A stretch of 64,000 nt of DNA from assembly GCF_000829825.1 (NCBI RefSeq), contig NZ_JXSL01000028.1:161587-225586 (forward strand), written 5' to 3'. Positions within the stretch are counted from its first letter, which is position 1. Each line of letters starts with the position of its first letter. Below, piece after piece: positions 54,449 through 62,324 of the stretch. Source of the stretch: Paramagnetospirillum magnetotacticum MS-1. GTDB taxonomy: Bacteria; Pseudomonadota; Alphaproteobacteria; Rhodospirillales; Magnetospirillaceae. The notes beneath the pieces were generated by a model. It did no database searches and had not been told where the DNA came from. It saw only the letters and a list, made by a program, of their open reading frames with translations. Both the position numbers and the translations under genes were made by a program.

Positions 54449-54943
54449 ATGCAAAAACCAAGCTTATTATTCGTTGACGATGAGCCGAACATTTTGTCGG
54501 CCATCCATCGCATCCTCAATCCGCACAGAGATAAATGGGATATAAATTTTGCCAGCGGCGGAGATGATGCTCTAGATTTTATGGCCAACAACATCGTCAA
54601 TGTCATCGTCACTGACATGGCCATGCCTGAAATGGATGGGAAAAAACTAATCTACCGGCTTCACGAGTTGTTCCCCGACACGATTCCAATTGTTTTGTCC
54701 GGGCACTGGGATATCGCCACATCGCTGCGTGAACTTGGGCCCAATGTTCGTTTCCTCAGCAAGCCTATTAATCATGACCTGCTGGTCTGGGCGCTTAAAG
54801 ACGCAGTCACTGACGCGCGCTTGTCACCCTCCATGCTTCTAGAGATCCCACAGTCACCACCAAGCGTCCAGGATCCGCTTTCAAAGAACTTGGACGCCCC
54901 CTATTCCAGCAGTTGGATATCCGTCGCCCCAAATGCAGACTGA
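54449..54943 (+). CDS. single-domain response regulator with C-terminal tail
   Basis: A 164-residue protein. The receiver has LLFVDDEPN for the acidic pocket, Asp56 in IVTDMAMPEMDG and Lys in RFLSKPIN. The remaining ~40 residues are a polar tail with no known domain. The receiver type (VDDExxIL...PHRDKW) resembles those fused to HDOD elsewhere in this island. It lies 30 bases after the PilZ gene and is probably cotranscribed. Confidence 0.85.
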   Translation: MQKPSLLFVDDEPNILSAIHRILNPHRDKWDINFASGGDDALDFMANNIVNVIVTDMAMPEMDGKKLIYRLHELFPDTIPIVLSGHWDIATSLRELGPNVRFLSKPINHDLLVWALKDAVTDARLSPSMLLEIPQSPPSVQDPLSKNLDAPYSSSWISVAPNAD

Positions 54944-54954
54944 ATGCTCTGTCT

Positions 54955-55926
54955 CTAAAAGTAGCCGAGGATCATCCTGACAACATCAGATTGACGAGTT
55001 GCCCCGGTCTTGAGAAAGACCCTCTTGAGATAGTTCCGGGCAGTTCCAACGGCGATGCCCGAGACGGCTGCCGCCTCCTCCAATGAGCAACCCAACACGA
55101 GTGAATGGGCAATCCGTGCCTCTGCGGGGGTCAGGCCGAACAGTGTCGACAATTGCTCAGCCCCAGGAATGTTTTTGCTGAGGGGGTCGCGGAGATAAAC
55201 GCTCACTTGGGCATCGTTCGCCTGACTGTTTGGCGCGCGACTGACTGTTGCGGATAAGGATGAACCAAGATTAGGGCGTTCGATCAGGATCGTCCCACCG
55301 CCACCACCTTTGGATGTGCCGCGAATTAAGTCATGAAATTGGGCGGTCTCCTCTATGGCCGCTAGGCGAAGAATCCGGTCCGCACCGACATACAGACCAT
55401 CGGCAGCTGCGCATAAGTGCGCCGCCACGCTATTCATAAACAGAACATGGGCCTTGCTGTCTAGAACGAGAACTCCGACTGCAAGGGAGTCTAGCGCTAT
55501 TCTTTCCGGAGATGAGCCCAAAAGGGATTGCGCCTTGCTCTGGTCATCTAAGGCGGCCGCAATGCCCTCCACCAGCAAAGGCTTTGGGCAGGGCTTGGGA
55601 AAAAACCTAAAAATCTCGGCACGATTAATGGCCTCTACGGCCACCCCCATGTCCGAAACGCCGGTTAGCATTATGTAAGTGGATCGCGGGGAAACCTGCT
55701 TCATCTTCACCACAAGCTCAATCCCATTGAGGCCGGGCATCATCATGTCAACAACAACGACGTTGAACGGTTGGGACCTAAAGAGTTCAAGAGCCCTCTC
55801 AGGGGAGTCGCAAAATGTCAAATCCCAGCGAAAATATTCTGTCGCTAAATTTCTTGATAGAGCCTCTAGGACATGGCCCTCATCATCAACAAATATAATG
55901 GATGGCTTGCCAGTCATTTTAGGCAC
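54955..55926 (-). CDS. response regulator with PAS and LuxR-type HTH
   Basis: A 323-residue protein. The receiver (1-125) has VVVVDMMMPGLNG and FRFFPKPCP. A PAS-like region (~140-250) includes VGVLVLDSKAHVLFMN. A LuxR/NarL HTH (~260-323) carries LFGLTPAEARIAHSLVLGCSLEEAAAVSG and KRVFLKTGATRQSDVVRMI. It should bind DNA when phosphorylated. It converges on the receiver gene at 54449 and is downstream of the REC-histidine kinase at 55995. Confidence 0.88.
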   Translation of the reverse strand: MPKMTGKPSIIFVDDEGHVLEALSRNLATEYFRWDLTFCDSPERALELFRSQPFNVVVVDMMMPGLNGIELVVKMKQVSPRSTYIMLTGVSDMGVAVEAINRAEIFRFFPKPCPKPLLVEGIAAALDDQSKAQSLLGSSPERIALDSLAVGVLVLDSKAHVLFMNSVAAHLCAAADGLYVGADRILRLAAIEETAQFHDLIRGTSKGGGGGTILIERPNLGSSLSATVSRAPNSQANDAQVSVYLRDPLSKNIPGAEQLSTLFGLTPAEARIAHSLVLGCSLEEAAAVSGIAVGTARNYLKRVFLKTGATRQSDVVRMILGYF

Positions 55927-55994
55927 TCACCTTGATGTGGTGACGTTTTGTGGCCGATCTCTCCCCTCCTCTGGTCAATGACTAAAGTAAAAAC

Positions 55995-57158
55995 TTATCT
56001 CCCGAGAGACCCCCGGCTACTTTTGGGCAGTGTGAAGTTGAAGATTGTCCCGCCAGATGGATTCGCCTCATACCAGATCCTGCCCCCGTGATGGTGCACG
56101 ATCCGCTTGCAAATTGCCAGCCCGACACCGTGGCCAGTATAATGGCCGTGCCCATGAAGGCGCCGGAACATGTCAAAGATATTGTGGTCAGTTTCTTCGA
56201 CACCTATACCATTATCGGCTACTTTAAATACCATAACACCTTCGACTTCTGTGTGGAAAATGCGCACGTGAGGAATTGACATCGGAAGGCTGAACTTGAT
56301 GGCGTTTTCAATAAGGTGCCGTAATAACTGAACAATAGCCCGTTCACTGCCGAAAACAGAAGGAAGCGCGGACACTTCCACCAGTGCGCAGGAATCAGAA
56401 ATGTCACTCATCAGCGGCTCCAAGGCCAGTGCACAAGCCCGCCCCATGTTAACATCAGCAAATGCCGTGTGGTCGGTAGCGATCTGGGTGTAGGCCAAAA
56501 AGCCTCCGGTTAGAGCATCCATTCGATTGACGCCGCTAACGATGAATTGGACATACTCCGCAGCCTCACCGCTTAAGGACGGAGCATGGTGCCGATCCAG
56601 CAACTGAGCATAGGAAATGACTTGGCGAAGCGGTTCTCGCAGGTCGTGGGCCGCGATAAAGCTCAATCTCTCCAGTTCTTGTTTGGCCTCAGTCAAGTCC
56701 ACCACCAACTGACGCAGCATGGCATTGTTACGCGAAAGAGCTTTTGCATTGGCCTTCTCCGCCTCTTCCATCGCCTTACGTGAGCCGATTGCCAGATCGA
56801 TCCCTTCGATCAGGACGGGAATGGGGCATGGCTTAGTGAAGAAGCGAAAAACCTTGCCTTCGTTGATAGCCGCCACTGCCGTCTCCTGATCGCTATTCCC
56901 AGTCAACAGTATGCGAATGATATCGGGATGCCGTATCTGGAGCTCGTGCAGCAACTCAAGTCCGGTGATTTGCGGCATGGTCTGGTCGGTCACCACCACA
57001 TCAACTGCCCGTCTTCCGATGATCTCTAGCGCCTCAACGCCGCTATGGGAGAATATCATGGTCCAATGTTTGTCATATTCGCGGAGCTTGCGCCTCAAGG
57101 CATCAAGCACATTCGGCTCGTCATCAATGAATAATATCGTTGGATTGTCGTATTCCAT
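55995..57158 (-). CDS. receiver-histidine kinase (soluble)
   Basis: A 387-residue protein with no membrane segment. Receiver first (VVVTDQTMPQITG, FRFFTKPCPIP), then a coiled coil, HisKA (LSFIAAHDLREPLRQVISYAQLL) and HATPase_c (HLIENAIKFSLP, KVADNGIGV, GHGVGLAICKRIVHHHGG). A receiver at the N terminus implies that its kinase activity is gated by phosphoryl transfer from another kinase of the island. It lies upstream of the LuxR-type regulator (68 bases) and is likely cotranscribed with it. Confidence 0.9.
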   Translation of the reverse strand: MEYDNPTILFIDDEPNVLDALRRKLREYDKHWTMIFSHSGVEALEIIGRRAVDVVVTDQTMPQITGLELLHELQIRHPDIIRILLTGNSDQETAVAAINEGKVFRFFTKPCPIPVLIEGIDLAIGSRKAMEEAEKANAKALSRNNAMLRQLVVDLTEAKQELERLSFIAAHDLREPLRQVISYAQLLDRHHAPSLSGEAAEYVQFIVSGVNRMDALTGGFLAYTQIATDHTAFADVNMGRACALALEPLMSDISDSCALVEVSALPSVFGSERAIVQLLRHLIENAIKFSLPMSIPHVRIFHTEVEGVMVFKVADNGIGVEETDHNIFDMFRRLHGHGHYTGHGVGLAICKRIVHHHGGRIWYEANPSGGTIFNFTLPKSSRGSLGR

Positions 57159-57219
57159 GGTAATTTCTATTTATTCCCTTGCGGCGCTCGGCAAAGTTCA
57201 TTCCCCGAGCTTCCTGTCA

Positions 57220-58551
57220 TCACGCACCGACCAGATTAACCCTAGCCATGAAATCGCGGATCTCTCCGTTCAGTTTTTCGGCATTTTCGGCACCTGCAGC
57301 CGCGCGTTCGAACAGGCGCTCGGCTACGGTTGCCGCCTGCCTCGAGGTTGTCGAGACCAGTTGAATGGAGGATGCGGAATGCTCTACGCTTTGTCGCACC
57401 TGGGCCGTGGCCTTGGCGATCAGGTCGGTAGCTGCGGTCTGCTGGTCGATGGCGCCGTCGACCTTCTGGGTTATCTGGCTGATCTGTAGAACGGTTCGTC
57501 CAATCGCTGCCATGACGTCAACGGCACCAGCCACCGAGCTTTGGATCAGAGCGATCCGCTCGCGGATATCGTCCGTCGCCTTGACCGCCTGAATGGCCAG
57601 CGATTTTACCTCATGGGCCACCACCGTGAATCCCTTGCCTGCTTCCCCGGCGCGGGCCGCCTCAATTGTCGCGTTCAATGCCAGCAGGTTCGTCTGGCCA
57701 GCGATGTCGCTGATAATGTCTACCACATTCTCGATATGTCGGGCGGTGTCGGCCAGATTGGCGAAGACCGCATTGGCGGCATCCACATCGGCGTCGGCGT
57801 CATTGGCAATGCTGGATGCCCGGGATACCTGGCCGCGCACATCGATCAGCGCCGCATGGAGCCCTTTGGTCGACGCCGCGACGGATTCTGCCTCGCGCAG
57901 CGTCGCCTGCGCCTCGTCGCACACCTTGGCGGACAGGGCCGATGCGCTGTTCACCTCGGCCTTCATGGCGTCGGCTTCGACCCAGGTGCCCTTACTGATG
58001 CTAACGCCCTCGTCGACCCGCGCATTGACCGCATCGCGGAATTGGCCGGCGAGAGAGCTATTTTCGCGGATCCTGATGCCCAGGTTTTCGGTCATACGGT
58101 TGATGGTCGTCGCTGAATGCCGATAGGCCCGATGCATGCCATCGACAAGTATGCGTCGATGGAACCGTCCCGCCGTAACCTCCCTTAGCGAGGCATTGCT
58201 TTCACGCGCGAAGGAATCTGCAGCATCAAGCACGTTATTGGTGGCGCGGCACAATCGACTCAGGGTATCGCGACCCCGCCCGATATCGACCAGCCTTTGC
58301 TCCAGATTGCCGACGGCGCCACCTTCCGGGACGCGAACTACCAGTTCGACGGTGGAATACGTGCGCCGAAGCGCGTACATGCTCCAGCCAAAGGCTACTA
58401 CACCGCCAGCCGCCAGAACCAATCCATAGACCGGCAGGGTGGCAATCGCGATTATCGTGGCGCCGCCCCCGAGAATGCAGCAAAGGATCATTGTCAATGT
58501 CAGCGTGTTCAGGGGGGACGTAAACAGTGGATGACGCACGATGAAGTTCAT
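57220..58551 (-). CDS. methyl-accepting chemotaxis protein lacking an external domain
   Basis: A 443-residue protein. Two membrane segments are nearly adjacent at the N terminus (~17-37 and ~41-61), leaving no periplasmic domain. The rest is a signalling domain with [25 protein letters not shown] at the tip. Such receptors take their input from inside the cell. The next gene upstream, 16 bases away on the same strand, encodes a separate Aer-like PAS protein, so the two probably form a split aerotaxis receptor. Confidence 0.9.
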   Translation of the reverse strand: MNFIVRHPLFTSPLNTLTLTMILCCILGGGATIIAIATLPVYGLVLAAGGVVAFGWSMYALRRTYSTVELVVRVPEGGAVGNLEQRLVDIGRGRDTLSRLCRATNNVLDAADSFARESNASLREVTAGRFHRRILVDGMHRAYRHSATTINRMTENLGIRIRENSSLAGQFRDAVNARVDEGVSISKGTWVEADAMKAEVNSASALSAKVCDEAQATLREAESVAASTKGLHAALIDVRGQVSRASSIANDADADVDAANAVFANLADTARHIENVVDIISDIAGQTNLLALNATIEAARAGEAGKGFTVVAHEVKSLAIQAVKATDDIRERIALIQSSVAGAVDVMAAIGRTVLQISQITQKVDGAIDQQTAATDLIAKATAQVRQSVEHSASSIQLVSTTSRQAATVAERLFERAAAGAENAEKLNGEIRDFMARVNLVGA

Positions 58552-58567
58552 ACTGAAATTTCCTCAT

Positions 58568-59146
58568 CTATATCGAGAAAATGAACTCGGAGTAGCTGAG
58601 GCCGGATTTCGCGATCTTTGACAGCAGGAATTCCAGACCGCGCTCGACGCCGTAGCGATCATGAGATTTCTCGATTACGTTGACCGCGTCATACAACGGG
58701 CTGATCGCGTCGACGGCCGTGCGAGACGGAGCTCTCCGGTTGGAGTGAAAGCCGATGATCTTGCCGGTTCGATTGACTGTCGGGGTTACGTGCGCGAAAA
58801 CCCAGTAATGGTCACCACACTTCGCCCGGTTGATCACATATGCGAAGACCTCCTCACCCTTGCTGATAGTCTCCCACAGCAGTTTGAAGACAGACCTCGG
58901 CATGGCGGGATGACGGATGATCGAGTGAGGCGCGCCAAGAACCTCGTGCTCCTCATAGCCACTGATTTTCAAGAATTCTGAATTGACGTATGTGATCAAC
59001 CCGCCCACATCCGTCTTTGAGACGAGCATTGCCCCGGAATCGAGATGCCGTTCCGTCCCGGTCACATTCTGCCGGATGGCCTTCGCCTGGAGAAACGCTT
59101 CCTTGGACGCCGTGGTCACTGGCCCCTTGAATGTAGAAATCCGCAT
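58568..59146 (-). CDS. Aer-like PAS-domain protein
   Basis: A 192-residue soluble protein. PAS spans ~30-140: TDVGGLITYVNSEFLKISGY, PHSIIRHPAMPRSVFKLLWETI and GDHYWVFAHVTPTVN match the FAD-binding PAS of Aer receptors. The C-terminal ~60 residues are helical with no known domain. The start MRISTFKGPV is chosen by fit to family N termini; the frame stays open further upstream. It lacks the membrane and MCP parts of Aer, which the neighbouring gene supplies. Probably senses redox state or oxygen through flavin. Confidence 0.85.
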   Translation of the reverse strand: MRISTFKGPVTTASKEAFLQAKAIRQNVTGTERHLDSGAMLVSKTDVGGLITYVNSEFLKISGYEEHEVLGAPHSIIRHPAMPRSVFKLLWETISKGEEVFAYVINRAKCGDHYWVFAHVTPTVNRTGKIIGFHSNRRAPSRTAVDAISPLYDAVNVIEKSHDRYGVERGLEFLLSKIAKSGLSYSEFIFSI

Positions 59147-59518
59147 AACGCCATGCCCCCATCCACCAAAGATCAAGAAGTACCGAGCCGAATGAACACC
59201 GGCAGGTCCAACTCTACCTTTATGCAGAAGGCCTGCCGCCGATACTCCCAAATGGGAGTGCCAAAATGCAGACGTTGAGTGTTGTTATTGTGGCGTCAAA
59301 CTGCTTTTCGGTTTGTTGATGTGGGTACGCGCGTCAGCCGAGTGGTGATAGCATCGGCATCTTCACCCGGCCGACGCGCGAGGCAGAGGTCGTATATCGA
59401 TACGCGACGGCAAACATCCTCGCTCGGGAGATTTGTGGGAGTTGAACCCGCGAGCTCCGAGATAATGGCGGAGAGGCGCATGGCGTCGAGTGGTGGAACA
59501 GTGATCTTATCAGCTACC

Positions 59519-59585
59519 GAGTTGGGTCAGGTAGAGCCGGTTGGCCCCGGCGCGGCAGGTGACCGCAGTACCCCCGGCAACCGCC
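59519..59585 (+). repeat. degenerate ~65-bp repeat, copy A
   Basis: GAGTTGGGTCAGGTAGAGCC, then GTTGGCCCCGGCGC and TGACCGCAGTACCCCCGGCA. It aligns with copy C at 61097-61162 over its full length with many substitutions. No convincing gene covers 59147-60030. Confidence 0.6.
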
Positions 59586-59622
59586 AGTCAGCAGGAACGC
59601 CCGCTATGCCGGGTCAGTGCCG

Positions 59623-59739
59623 CTATCGGACCCAGACTGCTACTACCCCCGCAATAGCTGCCATCACAGCCAGCCACGCAAACCATGGCTTGGAGCGGCG
59701 GCGAATTGGCGGCGGCGCAGATAGACCAAAGTGACGCAT
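59623..59739 (-). CDS. possible small membrane protein (38 aa)
   Basis: The frame beginning MRHFGLSAPPPIRRRSKPW carries one hydrophobic segment (WFAWLAVMAAIAGVVAVWV) at its C terminus behind a basic stretch, as in single-pass small proteins. GGAAC lies seven bases before the ATG. The frame is open further upstream (to 59886). No homology is recognised, so this is tentative. Confidence 0.3.
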   Translation of the reverse strand: MRHFGLSAPPPIRRRSKPWFAWLAVMAAIAGVVAVWVR

Positions 59740-59890
59740 GAGTGTTCCAAAATGCAGATGGCCGACCGGGTGGCTGTCGAAGCCGGCCCGGTCGGCCTCG
59801 CGGGGGGCCGAATTGGCGAAACTGCTCCCCTGAAGGAATTGTGCTCTATCTCCAAGAGCAGTCAAGCAATTGATACCGGCAGACAAGACG

Positions 59891-59940
59891 CGCGGTGAGC
59901 CCGTTGGCAGCCGCGCAGCAAGTGACCGCTACGCCCCCAG
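59891..59940 (+). repeat. degenerate ~65-bp repeat, copy B (partial)
   Basis: GTGAGCCCGTTGGCAGCCGC followed by AAGTGACCGCTACGCCCCCAG matches the central part of copies A and C. It lies upstream of the small gene at 60031. Confidence 0.45.
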
Positions 59941-60030
59941 GTTGGGCTGATCCCAAAATCTTGGTTTCAATCTGTCACTTGATCAGACCGTCGTCAGTGT
60001 GCAATGAAACGCTCCCAAGGGGAGTGGATC

Positions 60031-60243
60031 ATGAAAGCTGTTGCCCTCGGCGATCTTTATCAGAGTGACGGTCGGAGCCGGACGGTTTGGTCGGTGGACA
60101 GCATCATCGACGTCCCGAAGTCGGGAACCATGGTGCGGCTGGCGAAGATCGATGGTTATGGCTCGGTAACCGTCCATCTGTCTCAACTGGGAGTCGGCAG
60201 CGGCTTCACCAAGATCGATGAGGTTCTCATCCAGACCCGTTGA
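60031..60243 (+). CDS. small conserved-looking protein (70 aa)
   Basis: A 70-residue protein starting MKAVALGDLYQSD with AAGGGGAG well placed upstream; an ATG 27 bases earlier is possible but has a weaker site. The predicted pattern of short strands (TVWSVDSIID, TMVRLAKIDGYGSVTVHLSQL) suggests an SH3-like or beta-barrel mini-domain. I do not recognise the family. It lies upstream of the NarL-type regulator on the same strand. Confidence 0.6.
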   Translation: MKAVALGDLYQSDGRSRTVWSVDSIIDVPKSGTMVRLAKIDGYGSVTVHLSQLGVGSGFTKIDEVLIQTR

Positions 60244-60393
60244 CACGCCAAATGATGGAACTGCGTGTTTATAGTGTGTGCCCGAATTTCAAGTGGATCT
60301 GCATTATCGGGTGCATTCCAGACGGAATCGAAGCATACTTTGGGCGTGGCTCTCATATAGCCAACGGCGTGAAAGGTGGGCTTGGCATTTCCG

Positions 60394-61008
60394 ATGAAGA
60401 TCCTTATTGCCGATGATCACCAGTTGTTTCGCGAGGGTCTGCGTCACATCCTCACCCTGTACGTGGAAGCTTCGCAAATTGTGGAAGCGAGCAGTTTCGC
60501 AGAAGTCATTGAGGCGGGAGAACGTGAATCGGGCATCGACTTGGCTCTGCTCGATCTGACAATGTCCGGTGGGCCTTGGCCTGAATGTCTAAGGAAATTG
60601 CGTCATTTGCTTCCGTCCCCAGCGCACATCGTAATCGTTTCTGACGTCGCTGACCGGTCCGCCGTCAATCTTGCTATCGACCTCGGAGCGTCGGGTTTCA
60701 TCACTAAAGCATCATCCAGCCAAGTTTTTCTGGCGGCGCTAAACTTGGTTGTGGCTGGCGGCATTTACCTTCCTGCGGAGTTTGCTGATCCCGGTAATCA
60801 GCTGGTTACTGCCACAGTCGAGGTGCCGAATATTACTCACCTCACTCCGAGGCAGCGTGAGATTCTCAGCCAATTAAAGACTGGAAAGTCGAACCGAGAA
60901 ATAGCTACAGATCTTGGTCTGGCTGAGGGCACTGTGAAGCTTCATGTAACGAGCATACTAAAAGCTTTGTCCGTTCGATCTAGGACACAAGCCGCTTTGC
61001 TTGCTTAA
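60394..61008 (+). CDS. NarL/LuxR-family response regulator
   Basis: A 204-residue two-domain regulator. The receiver has IADDHQLFREGL and LALLDLTMSGG (phospho-acceptor Asp), and FITKASSS where the conserved Lys lies. The C-terminal HTH carries LTPRQREILSQLKTGKSNREIATDLGLAEGTVKLHVTSILKAL. It should bind DNA as a dimer after phosphorylation. A GTG at 60376 behind GAAAGG is an alternative start; the ATG at 60394 matches family N termini. No partner kinase is immediately adjacent; the hybrid kinase at 62325 is a candidate through its Hpt domain. Confidence 0.9.
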   Translation: MKILIADDHQLFREGLRHILTLYVEASQIVEASSFAEVIEAGERESGIDLALLDLTMSGGPWPECLRKLRHLLPSPAHIVIVSDVADRSAVNLAIDLGASGFITKASSSQVFLAALNLVVAGGIYLPAEFADPGNQLVTATVEVPNITHLTPRQREILSQLKTGKSNREIATDLGLAEGTVKLHVTSILKALSVRSRTQAALLA

Positions 61009-61368
61009 AAATTGCCGTAATCTGTTCGCAGATGACTGCGGATTGCCCGGAGTTGACGGCGCGGCCCGTGTGAAGTGCTGTCTCGCCGAATGACCTAATT
61101 GGGTCATGGATAGCCGATTGGTCCCGGCGCTGTTTCAGACCGCTCTACCCCTGACACCCGTCGTTCGCCGAGAACGGCTGCTGCGGCCCCGTTGTGCCAT
61201 GACCGGACATAGTCAGCACCCGTTACCACCACGACCAAGCCACTCGGCCTCGACGAGGATGGTAACTGCCTTCACCATTGTTGTCCGTTCGCCAGGTTCC
61301 TCATCACAAACATCCTGGCAGAATATTCCACTGGCCCGATCGTGTCTCTTAATGGCGATAGAAAGCTC
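61009..61368. other. non-coding stretch with repeat copy C
   Basis: No gene is supported here. It contains copy C of the degenerate repeat and separates the plus-strand NarL-type regulator from the minus-strand REC-ATPase gene, whose stop lies at its right edge. Confidence 0.5.
61097..61162 (+). repeat. degenerate ~65-bp repeat, copy C
   Basis: AATTGGGTCATGGATAGCCG then ATTGGTCCCGGCGC and CAGACCGCTCTACCCCTGACA aligns with copy A at 59519-59585 without gaps across most of its length. Confidence 0.6.
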
Positions 61369-62259
61369 TTAACAATCGCGCCGGACGGGAGCCCTCGCAA
61401 TGACGACGTTGCCTCGTCCCTGATATTCCAAGCGGGAGAAGCTGGCGGCGTTCGCCATGGCGATGCCGCGACCATGCAGGTCGAAGGCGCGCGCGGGCTC
61501 CATTTGCATGAAGCGTCCGGGATCGAACCCATCACCCTCGTCCGAAATCACGAAAACGACGTCCTCGCCATCGTGGGACGCGCGGACGCGCGCCACGCGG
61601 CTTGACCACGGCGCGACGCCGAGACGGCGGCTTATCTCTTGTTCCCAACGCCATGTCTTCCGCAATTCCGATTTCTCGGTATAGCTGATGCCGAGATTGC
61701 CGTGCTCGACCGCGTTGATCATCAATTCCAGCAGCCCCATGCCGACATCGTCGGGCCTGTCGCAGAGCTCGGCGAGAACGGCGGCCAATGAGCGAACATC
61801 ATCCAGCGTTCGAAACATGAAATCGCCGCTTGTCATAAGCGACAAGGCCACGGCGACGTTGGCCTTGGAGTCCCTCAGGCTCTTGCGTTCGGCGATGTCT
61901 GCGACAATTCCGGCCACCAGCGGGCAAAGCAGGTCCGGATAAACGGGCTTGCACAGATAGTAGTGGGCTCCGGCCTCCAAGCCTTCCCGTATTTCGTCCT
62001 GCGACGAGGCGGAGGTCTGGATGATCACCGGAATTCCGTATAAGGCGGCGTCGCCCTTCATGCGGCGAAGCAGGCCAAGCCCATCCAGACGCGGCATGAC
62101 CCGGTCCAGCAGAACTAGGTCATGCTTGTAGGAGTTCAATTTGTCCCAAGCGTCCTCGCCGTCGACGGCAAGGTCAACGCTGTAACCGGCGCCGATCAAG
62201 GTCTCGGAGAGTAGTTCTAGACAGATTGGGTCGTCATCCACGACGAGAATGCAGGTCAT
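61369..62259 (-). CDS. receiver fused to an RsbW-like ATPase domain
   Basis: A 296-residue protein. The receiver (1-120) has LVVDDDPICLEL, LVLLDRVMPRLDG and LCKPVYP. The C-terminal half resembles an anti-sigma-factor-type HATPase_c_2: LLELMINAVEHGNLGIS (N-box), VVFVISDEGDGFDPGRF (G1-type) and DLHGRGIAMANAASF (G2-type), with no HisKA. Such proteins phosphorylate or sequester STAS/sigma partners rather than histidines. It lies 65 bases downstream of the hybrid kinase gene on the same strand and may receive phosphoryl groups from it. Confidence 0.85.
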   Translation of the reverse strand: MTCILVVDDDPICLELLSETLIGAGYSVDLAVDGEDAWDKLNSYKHDLVLLDRVMPRLDGLGLLRRMKGDAALYGIPVIIQTSASSQDEIREGLEAGAHYYLCKPVYPDLLCPLVAGIVADIAERKSLRDSKANVAVALSLMTSGDFMFRTLDDVRSLAAVLAELCDRPDDVGMGLLELMINAVEHGNLGISYTEKSELRKTWRWEQEISRRLGVAPWSSRVARVRASHDGEDVVFVISDEGDGFDPGRFMQMEPARAFDLHGRGIAMANAASFSRLEYQGRGNVVIARAPVRRDC

Positions 62260-62324
62260 GCCCCCTCCTTGCCGGGAATCGACGTCCCCATCTCCAATAT
62301 CGGACGCCTACCCAGGCTGAACGT

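Noticed and set aside
59279..59734. A plus-strand frame of 151 codons
   Set aside because: Arg/Pro/Thr-rich low-complexity translation with no motif or ribosome-binding site, running through a degenerate repeat; not supported as a gene.
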